Origin: G942493375 sp942493375
GTDB lineage: Bacteria > Armatimonadota > UBA5829
DNA length: 64,000 nucleotides
Direction of reading: 5' to 3'
NCBI GenBank assembly: GCA_942493375.1
Contig: OW818698.1
Span: forward strand, 3,348,001-3,412,000
Shown: positions 33,853 through 44,501 of the stretch, piece by piece
Layout of the letters: every line of letters starts with the position of its first letter
How positions within the stretch are numbered: position 1 is the first letter of the stretch
Made by a program: the position numbers and the translations under genes
Notes under the pieces: model-generated
Databases searched by the model: none
What the model was told of the DNA's origin: nothing
Seen by the model: the letters and a program-made list of their open reading frames with translations, nothing else

Positions 33853-36800
33853 CTACTCCCCGAATGCAGGCGGTGGTGGAACATCCAGATTACTGGAATT
33901 ACCACTACCATTGGTTCCTATTGAAAGAACACCGGCCTTCTGAGTCTTTTTAGAATTAGAAGTTGCACTAATTTCAGTCATATTTGGATCGATTACCAGG
34001 TTACAATCAACCAGGGCTCTAATCCAATATCCAGACCAAACATGAAGCACTCTTTCCGCATCAGGAGCTGTTGCACTTACCAATACATACTTGGCAAGTT
34101 CAGCATCGTATCTCCACGCATAGTCTCTTATCCATCCAGCAGCTCTAGCATCTGCAAGACTCTTAGTCACACCAAGATAAGACACCGTAAGGGTGCTCAT
34201 TGCAATACCCTGATCAACACGAGGTGTTGCAATGGCTCCAGTATTATCAGTCTTCCAGTTATAGAAGATATTACCAAATTGGTTCCATCCAGCTTTCAAC
34301 GCAATGTTGCAAGGCAGGAGCTTAACTTTTCCAGTAATTCTATCTACTACCGGCTTACCTGTAGAATCTGTCTGTACAGGATAGTCCTTAGCAGTGACAC
34401 TAACAACTCTATATTGAGTGGCAGGATCAAGTGTTATTCCTATGTTACCTGACATCAACAAGCCACTTGCAATATCGCTTGCAGAAACCTGGACAGCTGG
34501 ATATTTATCTAGTGGCTTAGCCCAGACAGCATCACCAGGAGACAACTCCAACGGAGATGATATTCCATATCTCTTGTAAGTCTTGGAAGCAGGATCCCAT
34601 CTAACGATCTGCATGTCAATTGCATGTTCGTAGCCAAATACAAATCCTGCATCCGCAGTTAACGGATTACCAATATACATTGGTGGTGTGAACATATCTA
34701 CGAGAGGTTTACTCGTAGCAGGTAAACCAGGATCGACAACTGCAACAGTCCTCATTGGACCACCGACTGATAGAACCACATAGTCCGGGACATCATTTAT
34801 CCCATCCAGGTTAGCGTCAACAATCAGAGTGTCCCAAATGGTATCTCCATTCCAGTTAACCCGGAAGTTCCAATCTCCACCTGTAGTGAGTTTGATTGAA
34901 TTGCCACTTGCAACTGCGGGATCCTGATTCGGTTCTGCATTTGCATAATCAGGAGCGATAGTACCTATCCATTCCTTCTTATATGTGCCTGTCACCAGAG
35001 TGTAGGAGGAAATATTAACCGGTATTCCGATACTTGCTCCACCTGGAACAGCCACGATCAATCTTATGTCAGACACGCTTGGTGCGGAGGATGTGCCATG
35101 CCATGGGAATGCAATCGTTCCCTGCAGCAATACTTCTCTTCCAGCAGCAGTTCTTGTCATAGCCTGGTTGGTATCTTTATCCACCACTGCCATTGTCTTA
35201 ACGTAAGGTATATCCAAAACAGGACCAGCTTTTGTAGCCGGTAGACCAGTCTTGACTGCATCTACGACTCCATCATTGGCAGTCACTGTAAATACATAGC
35301 TTGTCTTTCCACTCCATCCGAGAGCAGCTTTCAGGTCACTACCGAGAAGACTGGCTGTATAATTGACGCCTTCTCTATAATTTGGATTGTTGCCCACTCT
35401 AGACATGACAAATTCTTTCGACTTGTTGCTGTTTGTCTCAGTAACAATCAGCTTCATGCCTTCCTGAGCAACTCCACCTACACTCACCAACGGACTATCC
35501 CCGTCAGCATCTGAGTAGTTAGCAGTAAACAGGAATGTAGTAGTCAGCTTGCCAAATGTCTTGTCCAGAGTATAAGAATGAATCTCAGGCGCCATATTCT
35601 GGTCGCTTACGATTACTTCCTTAACAAAGGCCAGGGTATCTACAACCTGAATACCATCACTGGCTTCAAATACAACAGAATATGCTCCAACGTCCAGGGT
35701 TATACTGCCGTTGTAAACAACACCTGTTTTGTAGTTCGGTGTGCCAGATTCTCTCACCAGCGTAACATCGGTGACTTCACCTAATGTGTTTCTGACTCTG
35801 GCTTTAACGAATGTTGCGGGTTGGCCGTCAGCATCCGTGTAAACAACAGACAGAGCAAAGGCCATTCTATTCAGGCCACCCGAGACGTCTCTGCCCAGGC
35901 TTAATACAGCTCCTCCAGTCAGGGTAGGAAGATTATTAATGAACATCTTGAACCCATTAGGAGCCTTAGCCGGTAACCAGACATAGTCGGCACTGGCTGC
36001 GTAGCCGTCAGATCCTACGAACGAGTAAGTTGACTGCCCCGGAACAAGCATAGTTGCTGTCGGTCCAGTAGCGAATATCTGCTCGAAGCGGACATTCGAT
36101 GTAAAGTTCTGTGGTTCAGGCTGCGGCATCGAGAATGGGAACAGTTTCTCAGCATGTGTCGCATTTAATAAGTCTACAGACATAAAGCCCTCGACATTAT
36201 CATGGAACGCAGGCGGATCGTTGTCAGCATCTCGATAGTCACAACTCAGCATAACCGGAACACCCGATGCTAACATTCTATCAGCGTCGGCAGTTCCCTC
36301 AACATAACCGCCCCTGTATTCAACATAAACAGGTGCATATGGTATGTAACTAATATTGACTCTGGTCTCAGCCATAGCACTCGTTAAGCGAATGCTGACA
36401 TTACCAGGAGTAAACGGACTATTAGTATCGTAGTAGTCGGTGCCGGTCATTGCGGTATCGCTACCAGCAAATACTCCAACTATCCCAGCAATACTCGGCA
36501 TTACGTTGACATCGGTCGGAGTTATCTGAGTTCCAAGAGATGTTATCGCAACATTTCTGAGTACAGCTACAGCAGGATTATATTTCAAGAATGCTACTTT
36601 TTTACCGTTGGCATTCTTCTTAACATTACTTGGAATAGATGCCAGCTTAATTCGGCCATTTGCATCCATTCCCTCGTCTGTATCGATCCTGTTTGTTAGC
36701 TCAGGATCAGAATATACCCCTATCACTGTTCCAACTGATGTGACGCTATCCGGTGTCGCCAGTCTAGCGAACTCATCAATTGTAACCAGCTGAGTCATTT

Positions 36801-39800
36801 CAGTTGTTGTTGCAACTGCATCAAATGCCTTACTGAGTGTAATCTCAGTAGAGACTGTAGAACCCGGAACAGAAGACAGCACCTGATCATAGTTACGCGG
36901 TGGGTTCGCAGGAGTAAAGTATCCATCGGAATCCCTTCTGTCAGCTGCGTCTCGATACATGCTTTCAGCATATCTGAAGACATTAGTCACTGCCAGCCTG
37001 TTATATGGCTCGCCTTCCGGATCCCATATATCAACCTTTGTGGCGGATATAACATTAGTCTTATGTTGCAGAGCTATCTTACTGCCCTTGATTGCCATAC
37101 CTTGAGTAACTGTATTACCTACAGTTCCTGACAGGATTGGCGCACTGTTTCCATCGGGTCTCTGTAGTACGAGTTCTGTAAGGTCAGCGATAGCAGTCTC
37201 TGCAGCAGGATCAGAATATGGCAGCCACTGCTCACCATTCTTTGCCATTGCTTCTTTGAGCCAGGCCGGTTTCTCTTCACGGCTCCTGGCGCTTATCTGC
37301 ATCTTATATTTGCCCTCAGGAAGAGTGGGCAATGTAATGGTGTAGTTAACGCCATCAGTATAGTTCGTGTCAGTAGCATCCGTCTTTCTCAACAGAATGC
37401 CATTTACTCTGAATCTATCACCGGCTACAACTCCATCAACCACAGCATCTTTTGTTCTAACCTGCAGTGATGTAGTTGAGTTAGCAGTAACCAGATACAA
37501 TCTACCAGCATAATCCTGCTGATCTTTTGGAATGATCTGCAGATAGTTATCTTTGAGTGAATCTGCAGTCACTGTATAACCGGAGTCGAGAGTAATATTG
37601 AAAACCCTCTTGTCGGTTGAACTTATACTGGTGATTGTTCCTTCTACATATGTAGTAGTCGGATCAGCACCAGATCCAATCCACAATCTTGGTGATCTGC
37701 TTACCGCAAGACCAAGTGTGGTCCCATCGTCCTTAACATCCTTCTTTGCATCAAAGAAGTATGGTTCATCATTGTCTACATCGGTGTAGTCAACAGAGAT
37801 ATCGACAACCTGGCCCAGCCTTGCGGTTGGTGTCGGGTTCATTTTGACGTTTGAAAGTGTCGGAGAATCATTGATCCACGGACCATCAATCTCACGTACA
37901 CGCTGCCCAGTAGTAGGCCTTGGAACTGAGTTGACATCATACCAGTCGTATAATGCTAACGCAGTACCGTCTGATGCCTCAAAATGGAACGTGTGTGATC
38001 CTGCAGTCGGTATAGTTGTATAGTACAGATACCGGGCGCCCTGTCTATAGTCAGGCGTTCCGACCGACTCCCGCAGCATGTCATGGGCAACGCCATCGAC
38101 ATAAACACGCACGAAGCTTGGCTGCTGTCCATTAGGTCCATCAATGTCAGTATAGTAAACAGAGTATATGAACTGAGTAGTTCGACTTCCTCTGTATGTG
38201 GAGACATTACCACCTGTAAGAGTGGGAACAGTATTTTTGCCAACTAATACAGGCATTCTCTTACCGAACATATATGTAGCATATATATTCTGTCCTGGAA
38301 GTGCACTCAATGTATAGACGCTTCTATTAGCTCTGTCTATATGATACTCACCATCCTGATAGTATCTGCCGAAAACATTACCAGTTCCTGCAGCCAGCAT
38401 ACTAGTCAGAAGGACTCTGTCAAGGCCTCCTGGCTTCATGGCTCCGTAAGTCCTGAGCCAAGGGTCAAAGTAGTTTGACAGCTCTCTCTGCGGATTGAGC
38501 CAAACGCCAACGAGACCTGAAGTAACATCAGCCCCAACAGCATCGTTACCCTTTATGTGTGCATTGATTCCCGAATCCGGAATATAGTAACTGTTATATG
38601 TTCCATTAATTGGATCCGGTGTATCATTTTGTCCAACACCACGCTGAATATACGTGAAACGTATATCCGAGTATTTTACTAAAACACTCTTACCTGCGTC
38701 GGCGGTGGCAAGACCGGTAAGCGGTATCAGTTTGTCACCCGCGTGGAAATGGGAACTGACTGTTGGTACATAATAGTTGGTCCCTGTAAATGGATCAGTA
38801 GTGTTGTCACTGGGAGCAAGATATACTCCTTCCACTGAAGCTATCATGTCTGCAAATTCAGGTACCACTGTAATTGAAGATGGTGAACCAGCAATATCAG
38901 ATGCTATACCACGCATTGTGGCAAACCTGGAATTATCTATACCATCTGTTTCCCCAGTCCAACCACTCTTCTGCCCATCAAGCCTTATTCTAAGTGCTTC
39001 TTCGTTAGTCGGACCAACAAACAGTTCGGCATCGGCAAGAACGCCAGCAGTAGCTGGTTGATCAATATTTACCGGCCCTACGATCGGTGATTGTGGTTGA
39101 TACTCAACCCAAACTGTACTGCCGATCTCTGGCAGTGGCAATTTTGTAGTAACTATATCTGATGAGTATCCACCATTTCCACCTGAATCCAGGTAGAGGT
39201 TTGTCCCACCATTTTGTGAAAGATCCTGGGTATTATAAACACCCGCTATGGTCAATATATCGGTCGCATCAGACAGTTGCGCAGTATATGGACCAGTTAC
39301 AGTAGCTCTCTGAGCAATCTTAGGCTCGAATGTGAAATACTGATCAGCTGTTGGAGAACTCTGTTCTACCAACTGCTGTCTATAGAACGAAGTAGCCGCA
39401 TCAGATCGCTCAGCTGCATCGGTTGACGATTTATATGTAGCAATTAATTCGCCATCCGAAGCATAGTAAGCATAGTAGTATTGTTTGTCTGAATCGGTAC
39501 TCTGGTCGACACCACCTAACCGGGTCTGGAAGTAATAATCCTTACCATCGTTAAATATCGTGTCAGCAGTGTCTCTCTCAATTAATGCGTGGCCTTCATC
39601 CCAGATGACCGTTTTTGTGTCACGCTGCAATTGTCCGATATAGAGCTTGAATGAGCTCGGAGAATCGTTATTTATATCACTGTATGTTATTTCAAAGTTC
39701 CATACAGTACCAGGAGTAGCTGATCCATCAACTGATTTTACAGAACCGTTAGTCAATCTTGGAGCAACATTAGAGACTACTTCAGGTCCCTGCATCCAGG

Positions 39801-42303
39801 AATCTGTAGCACTTGGGAATCTTGTTTTCTCACCTTCAATACGATCATTGAAGTTTATAGGATCTCCCCAGTCATCAGAAAACTCAAAGTAGAATCTTCT
39901 TTGTCCGGACTCCATTACAAGATCCTGAACAGTACTCGTATCAAAATAATACACAACGCCAGGACCTTTTATGTTAGTTTCAGTAAGTTGCGAAATATCA
40001 ACAGGCAACATTTCGCATTGTCTTACCTTACCTGGAGAAGTCTCAATATATACATATCCCTTATACGGACGTTGCCCATCAGCGTCTCGATATCTTAGAG
40101 TGTATCTAAAATTGACTCCCTGTCTTCCTGATCCGGGAGTTACTGCACCTTCGGTCAAAGCCGGCGGTGTATTTATGTACGGGCCAGGGACCATATCATT
40201 TGCTAAGCCTGATGCACGTACCCACGGGTCGCCATCAGGTCTGGTTGGCCAGTTCGACGTCTGCAATCCATCACTGAACATGAAATAATAGGAGTGAGGG
40301 CCAGCAGGTAGTTTTAACTTTGCAGAGTACCAAACGCCTCTCTTATAGTCAGCTGTTGTCAGTAAAGCTGCATTCTTTTCATTTAATACATCATCTGGAA
40401 CCATGCTATATGCCTTCGCTCCAGCACGTCCTAAAGCATTACTAATCCATACCTGGCTCTTTATAGGCGCTTTACCATCTATTTGTCTGTAAACAATTCT
40501 GAATACATTCTCAGTCTGTGTAGTAGCACCGGCAGAGTCATTCTGGTTAGATGTAGTGCCCGGGAAATCTTGCAAACTGGGGAAGACACCACGTTTAAAT
40601 GGTTGTATGGTGCCCCAATATCTATCATAACCATATTTCTTGTTATTAAATTCCAAACCATCGGAGTCCTGGAAATTCAAGGTCTTAGGGTTACGCATAT
40701 CTATCAAACATGTAACTTTAGGGTACTCGTTACATGGGAATGGATATGTACGTAAATATTTTTGTGTAGGCAGGAATCCCCATGTTAGATCGTCTTCAAA
40801 TAGACCAGGTGCTCGAATAATTCTATCCACTAGAATGGTGTCGTCATATCGTATCGGCTGAGTTCCGCTGAATGGATCAATTCTTCCTGAACTGTATCTG
40901 CGATATGGTAGACGATCTATGTCAGAAAAGCCTACAAGCTTACGTGCACCTTTGGGATCTAGAGGATTATAGATACCGGCACCAGATACGGAGTTGCCCC
41001 AATCCATACCACCCCATTCCTCTACACCCGATATATACTCACCATTAACAATTCTATCGGGCTGTAAAGTGAATGCAGGATACCAAGGTCTTCCAGCATC
41101 CGAAGTTGGCAGTACATAAAGACTATCATCGGAAGCAGCAAAGAAGTAATGATATATCCCAGGCTCAAGAGTAGAATAACACTTTGTTGTTCTCTGGCCT
41201 GTTCCAAATGTATTGGTTGCCGCAGGGGTAAAGCTAAATTTATAAACACCACCGATACTATCACCAGCAGGACCGGGTGTTTCAAGGGCCATAGGATAAA
41301 CATCATAATCCTCAGCATCAAGTCGGCCAAAGTAAAGAACAACGCCGGATTCTGCGCCACCCTGCCACTTTAGCCACGAACGAGGAGGAAGACCGCCAAG
41401 ATTCCTATATCTAATCCTGAAATCGTATTGTGCATTACCGGATCCCTCATCCGGGGTCATGTCATTTGCATATTGTAGGGGAATGATGCTCAAAGGGTCC
41501 GTGGTTTCATTACCCTTATCATCAGGATAGCACTTTAAGATATCTTCATCTCCGGGTACCCACATCTCATATGGCCAGGTAGTATCCCCACCCCATCCGT
41601 AATCTATAAAGCTAGAAAGGGTTCTGTCCACAAAGTGGCTCGAACTGTGAACTACAAGACTAAATCTGGTTTCAACAGGCGTAGTACCAGATATTTCTCC
41701 TTTTGCTGGATCCCATGCCCAAGCAGTAACTCCCAGGTCAAAGGTACATGTGTTATTACCAACAGCACCCCAACCATCATGCAGAGCCTGGGAGTACCAC
41801 ACGGGTTGCCCATTCCAGTTAGCAAAGGGAACAAGATTACTGGGTTTAGTCAAATCATCAAAAGACCCAGTTGTAACCCGATAAACTGAACCGTCAGTCG
41901 AAAGCGGGAAATCTCCAAGTGCCGGCATGTATGTGTATACATTATTAACTCGCCGCTCAGCCTGCATAAGGGGATTAGATAAATTAAGACCACCACTAAC
42001 GCAAGCCCTGTATGTAGCACCAGTAGGAATATTTCCTCTTACATAATACATAGGTATGCCACCAAAGACTTTTGATCCAAGTCCGGTCAAGGTGATCATA
42101 CCCATTCCTTCAGGAGCTCCAGTGGGAGTGGGGACAAAGGGCCCTGTGGCTGTAGTATCAGTCCACACAGCTTCAAAAATATAAACTGAGTTGGCAGTTC
42201 CCGGGTTTGGTGTAACAGTGATACTAAGCGATGCCCCGTAAGTCACCACACTCATTGCCACCAAGACCAGAACGGCCGCAAGCAATTTTGCTACTCTCGT
42301 CAT
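33853..42303 (-). CDS. Giant secreted Ig-like repeat protein, 2816 residues
   Basis: The largest protein of the window. A signal peptide (KLLAAVLVLVAMSVVTYGA) precedes an all-beta sequence without catalytic motifs. About nine degenerate repeats of roughly 100-250 residues share the phrase F-x-Y-x-V-x-Y-x-D-x-D/N-x-x-P, for example FRYTLRYRDADGQRP, FIYSVYYTDIDGPNG, ISVDYTDVDNDEP, LSVVYTDADGQP and LFTANYSDADGDSP, usually followed by YxxGVxYxY and by a YxFxASDG strand. This suggests Ig/cadherin-like modules whose Asp-rich loops may bind calcium. Interspersed segments (TGTDYYDTNSPFTPGNVSI, VSSHFHAGDKLIPLTGLATADAGKSV) form another repeat. The last about 450 residues hold the tandem GW/GYW modules shared with the two upstream proteins. 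Probably a surface fibre, adhesin or S-layer-like protein. Confidence 0.8.
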   Translation of the reverse strand: MTRVAKLLAAVLVLVAMSVVTYGASLSITVTPNPGTANSVYIFEAVWTDTTATGPFVPTPTGAPEGMGMITLTGLGSKVFGGIPMYYVRGNIPTGATYRACVSGGLNLSNPLMQAERRVNNVYTYMPALGDFPLSTDGSVYRVTTGSFDDLTKPSNLVPFANWNGQPVWYSQALHDGWGAVGNNTCTFDLGVTAWAWDPAKGEISGTTPVETRFSLVVHSSSHFVDRTLSSFIDYGWGGDTTWPYEMWVPGDEDILKCYPDDKGNETTDPLSIIPLQYANDMTPDEGSGNAQYDFRIRYRNLGGLPPRSWLKWQGGAESGVVLYFGRLDAEDYDVYPMALETPGPAGDSIGGVYKFSFTPAATNTFGTGQRTTKCYSTLEPGIYHYFFAASDDSLYVLPTSDAGRPWYPAFTLQPDRIVNGEYISGVEEWGGMDWGNSVSGAGIYNPLDPKGARKLVGFSDIDRLPYRRYSSGRIDPFSGTQPIRYDDTILVDRIIRAPGLFEDDLTWGFLPTQKYLRTYPFPCNEYPKVTCLIDMRNPKTLNFQDSDGLEFNNKKYGYDRYWGTIQPFKRGVFPSLQDFPGTTSNQNDSAGATTQTENVFRIVYRQIDGKAPIKSQVWISNALGRAGAKAYSMVPDDVLNEKNAALLTTADYKRGVWYSAKLKLPAGPHSYYFMFSDGLQTSNWPTRPDGDPWVRASGLANDMVPGPYINTPPALTEGAVTPGSGRQGVNFRYTLRYRDADGQRPYKGYVYIETSPGKVRQCEMLPVDISQLTETNIKGPGVVYYFDTSTVQDLVMESGQRRFYFEFSDDWGDPINFNDRIEGEKTRFPSATDSWMQGPEVVSNVAPRLTNGSVKSVDGSATPGTVWNFEITYSDINNDSPSSFKLYIGQLQRDTKTVIWDEGHALIERDTADTIFNDGKDYYFQTRLGGVDQSTDSDKQYYYAYYASDGELIATYKSSTDAAERSDAATSFYRQQLVEQSSPTADQYFTFEPKIAQRATVTGPYTAQLSDATDILTIAGVYNTQDLSQNGGTNLYLDSGGNGGYSSDIVTTKLPLPEIGSTVWVEYQPQSPIVGPVNIDQPATAGVLADAELFVGPTNEEALRIRLDGQKSGWTGETDGIDNSRFATMRGIASDIAGSPSSITVVPEFADMIASVEGVYLAPSDNTTDPFTGTNYYVPTVSSHFHAGDKLIPLTGLATADAGKSVLVKYSDIRFTYIQRGVGQNDTPDPINGTYNSYYIPDSGINAHIKGNDAVGADVTSGLVGVWLNPQRELSNYFDPWLRTYGAMKPGGLDRVLLTSMLAAGTGNVFGRYYQDGEYHIDRANRSVYTLSALPGQNIYATYMFGKRMPVLVGKNTVPTLTGGNVSTYRGSRTTQFIYSVYYTDIDGPNGQQPSFVRVYVDGVAHDMLRESVGTPDYRQGARYLYYTTIPTAGSHTFHFEASDGTALALYDWYDVNSVPRPTTGQRVREIDGPWINDSPTLSNVKMNPTPTARLGQVVDISVDYTDVDNDEPYFFDAKKDVKDDGTTLGLAVSRSPRLWIGSGADPTTTYVEGTITSISSTDKRVFNITLDSGYTVTADSLKDNYLQIIPKDQQDYAGRLYLVTANSTTSLQVRTKDAVVDGVVAGDRFRVNGILLRKTDATDTNYTDGVNYTITLPTLPEGKYKMQISARSREEKPAWLKEAMAKNGEQWLPYSDPAAETAIADLTELVLQRPDGNSAPILSGTVGNTVTQGMAIKGSKIALQHKTNVISATKVDIWDPEGEPYNRLAVTNVFRYAESMYRDAADRRDSDGYFTPANPPRNYDQVLSSVPGSTVSTEITLSKAFDAVATTTEMTQLVTIDEFARLATPDSVTSVGTVIGVYSDPELTNRIDTDEGMDANGRIKLASIPSNVKKNANGKKVAFLKYNPAVAVLRNVAITSLGTQITPTDVNVMPSIAGIVGVFAGSDTAMTGTDYYDTNSPFTPGNVSIRLTSAMAETRVNISYIPYAPVYVEYRGGYVEGTADADRMLASGVPVMLSCDYRDADNDPPAFHDNVEGFMSVDLLNATHAEKLFPFSMPQPEPQNFTSNVRFEQIFATGPTATMLVPGQSTYSFVGSDGYAASADYVWLPAKAPNGFKMFINNLPTLTGGAVLSLGRDVSGGLNRMAFALSVVYTDADGQPATFVKARVRNTLGEVTDVTLVRESGTPNYKTGVVYNGSITLDVGAYSVVFEASDGIQVVDTLAFVKEVIVSDQNMAPEIHSYTLDKTFGKLTTTFLFTANYSDADGDSPLVSVGGVAQEGMKLIVTETNSNKSKEFVMSRVGNNPNYREGVNYTASLLGSDLKAALGWSGKTSYVFTVTANDGVVDAVKTGLPATKAGPVLDIPYVKTMAVVDKDTNQAMTRTAAGREVLLQGTIAFPWHGTSSAPSVSDIRLIVAVPGGASIGIPVNISSYTLVTGTYKKEWIGTIAPDYANAEPNQDPAVASGNSIKLTTGGDWNFRVNWNGDTIWDTLIVDANLDGINDVPDYVVLSVGGPMRTVAVVDPGLPATSKPLVDMFTPPMYIGNPLTADAGFVFGYEHAIDMQIVRWDPASKTYKRYGISSPLELSPGDAVWAKPLDKYPAVQVSASDIASGLLMSGNIGITLDPATQYRVVSVTAKDYPVQTDSTGKPVVDRITGKVKLLPCNIALKAGWNQFGNIFYNWKTDNTGAIATPRVDQGIAMSTLTVSYLGVTKSLADARAAGWIRDYAWRYDAELAKYVLVSATAPDAERVLHVWSGYWIRALVDCNLVIDPNMTEISATSNSKKTQKAGVLSIGTNGSGNSSNLDVPPPPAFGE

Positions 42304-42363
42304 GTTAATTCTTCCCTTCGTCTAAGAAGCGACTCAATAAATGAGTACCTATTGCCGATACAG

Positions 42364-42396
42364 CCCCCGCCAAAATATTAAATTCTGGCGAAGGCT
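42364..42396 (-). promoter_or_regulatory. Intergenic hairpin before the giant gene
   Basis: On the minus strand GCCTTCGCCAGAAT can pair with ATTTTGGCGGGGGC (with G-U pairs) in the 115-base gap between the 681-residue and 2816-residue protein genes. There is no clear U-tract. It could be an mRNA processing or stability element that separates expression of the two genes. Confidence 0.45.
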
Positions 42397-42418
42397 TAAT
42401 ATAATATTGTATGTCAGA

Positions 42419-44464
42419 CTATCCACCAGACGGGGCTGACACCTTTGATGCTGGCCACAGCAGTGGCGTGAATATCATTGTAACAGTCTTTTTGGCTCTA
42501 ATCCAGTAACCCTTCCATGGTTCAAGTAAGCTCTGAGGGTCACTGTAATAATCGTATTTTGATTTAGCAGCATTCCATGTAAAGAATGTATTGCTAAGCC
42601 AGCCGCTGGATACAGCTTTGTCCAATGGTAATGCAAGGTTCAGACTCTTGTTGTAGAATTGGACCTGTCCCCAGTATACCGGGAATACAAACGGACTTCC
42701 CACAAGGTTCCAACCAGGCTTCAAATCAATATTAATTGAAGCTTGTTGGGTACCATCAATTTCGCCATATATTTTTCTATCTGATGCCAGATCAAATACC
42801 CCAATACCACCACCTGTAGCGTAAGCCCAGAATCCCTGTCCAGGGGTAACTGCTAATAGTGGCTTATATGAACCCGAACCACCGCCAGTCAGATTCCAAT
42901 ACTGCGGGAATATCTGTCCAGATAGTTTATTAAACACTCTATTTGGTGTTCCATCGGAAAATTTAAATGGGACGCTTATCAGCTGCCAACCAGCTCTTAA
43001 CTTTCCAGTCCCTGTAGCAGGAACAAGGATTTTCCTGGAAACGATCTGGTTCCAACCTGAAACACTGTCCTGCGCTCTAACGAAATATTCAAGTGCACCA
43101 CTAACTGTCCCATCAGCGACTACTTCCCACTGTGCAGGTCCGGCTTCCATATCTCTGCTAATGTACCCCAACGACTGAACAGCTTTGCCTGAAGCTAACT
43201 GGAGACCGTCCGGCAGTAACAGCGATACATTAACATCACCCAGATCATAAACACCTTTGTCAGTGGCAAGATTGTCAATGTAAGCTTTGATTTCAAAGGT
43301 TGTAGGACTAAAGTCGGATTCTCTCAATGGATCCGTTGTATCGTAATCCAGCGCGCGAATCGACTGAGCCGCCAGTGCGGCGCTATCAAAGTCATAGGTG
43401 CTTCCGGACCGTATGGTCCATGCACCATCAGCAACACCGACTCCATAGTAGTTGACAATCTTACGTGATGAGCCAGGCGCCAAAGCTTTTCTATCAAAAC
43501 ATATAGCCCAACCCATATTAGTCTGCCTAACTCTTGGATCCGGAATATAGCTACCGGAAGGGAAGCCATTATGCGGCTCAAGCCACAGCTCCAGTTCATT
43601 TCCCTCTATATCACTTGATGTCGTACTTTGAACTCCAAGTAAATGATCCTGATTTCCTACGGCAACACGACCAGGTCTAAATGCATCCTGACCTGCCATT
43701 ATGTTTCTAGCAATAATGGTAGGTGTGGCTATTGAGTTCATCTTCTCGATGAAGTTAGGAATGATTGTTCCGGAAAATACTTTACCGTATTCCAGATTCC
43801 CAAATCCAGAGACAAACATCGGGCCAGTCTGCCATCCCGATTCCTGTAAAGGGTTGTAAGCAGCGCCCTGTATCTGGACACCTACCGACTGAGTCACAGT
43901 TGCTTTATTCTTTATATTAAACTCAAATCGAACTTGATCTCGAATGAGGTATATATTCATCAGAACAGCAACATTCTCAGAGGTAGTCCATTCACCCTCG
44001 ATGAATCTACCATTTTTACCCAGGCCTAAACCATCTGGTGGGTAGAAAACTGCCGGTCCTTGTGTCCAACTACCGCCACTCACACCAATAATAGAAGGTG
44101 CGTTGTCTCCAGTCTTTACCTTTATGTATCCGAATTTGTGACAAGGGGACCAGCCATTGTCGTAATCAGTGCCCCAGTCGTGTCCTCGAGGTATCAGATC
44201 AACATTATCGTCGTCTATAGTCTCGGGATCCCCACCTACTGTTTGTACTGAGAACCGGCCGGGTACGTCCCACGTGTAAGCTACGGTACCAATTGTGAAA
44301 TTAACGGTACTGGCAACACCCCAATCCAACCGGATATAGTCATTTTGGAGTGTGTAGAATACCGGCGGTGCAGTAGAAGAGGCGGATGCGATCTGTACTG
44401 CGCCAACCAAGCCGATAGCCAACACTACTAGAACTGCACACATTGTGCTTATCTTGCGATTCAT
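42419..44464 (-). CDS. Secreted beta-rich protein with tandem C-terminal GW/GYW modules
   Basis: A 681-residue exported protein with signal peptide MNRKISTMCAVLVVLAIGLVG. Residues 30-390 form a domain of unknown family, beta-rich, with phrases such as LQNDYIRLDWG and FEFNIKNKATVTQSVGVQIQ, of the kind seen in sugar-mutarotase-like or carbohydrate-binding sandwiches. Residues 395-480 look like an Ig-like domain (DVNVSLLLPDGLQLASGKAVQ). The end has two similar modules: LRAGWQLISVPF ... PGQGFWAYA (about 492-560) and LKPGWNLVGSPF ... WKGYWIRA (about 583-670). The same pair closes the subtilase and the giant protein. Role unknown; most likely located on the cell surface together with the other two. 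AGGAGA ribosome-binding site before ATG 44464. Confidence 0.75.
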   Translation of the reverse strand: MNRKISTMCAVLVVLAIGLVGAVQIASASSTAPPVFYTLQNDYIRLDWGVASTVNFTIGTVAYTWDVPGRFSVQTVGGDPETIDDDNVDLIPRGHDWGTDYDNGWSPCHKFGYIKVKTGDNAPSIIGVSGGSWTQGPAVFYPPDGLGLGKNGRFIEGEWTTSENVAVLMNIYLIRDQVRFEFNIKNKATVTQSVGVQIQGAAYNPLQESGWQTGPMFVSGFGNLEYGKVFSGTIIPNFIEKMNSIATPTIIARNIMAGQDAFRPGRVAVGNQDHLLGVQSTTSSDIEGNELELWLEPHNGFPSGSYIPDPRVRQTNMGWAICFDRKALAPGSSRKIVNYYGVGVADGAWTIRSGSTYDFDSAALAAQSIRALDYDTTDPLRESDFSPTTFEIKAYIDNLATDKGVYDLGDVNVSLLLPDGLQLASGKAVQSLGYISRDMEAGPAQWEVVADGTVSGALEYFVRAQDSVSGWNQIVSRKILVPATGTGKLRAGWQLISVPFKFSDGTPNRVFNKLSGQIFPQYWNLTGGGSGSYKPLLAVTPGQGFWAYATGGGIGVFDLASDRKIYGEIDGTQQASINIDLKPGWNLVGSPFVFPVYWGQVQFYNKSLNLALPLDKAVSSGWLSNTFFTWNAAKSKYDYYSDPQSLLEPWKGYWIRAKKTVTMIFTPLLWPASKVSAPSGG

Positions 44465-44501
44465 AATTAAGTTCTCCTAGCCTGCCCTTTTGCTTCTAGC
44501 A

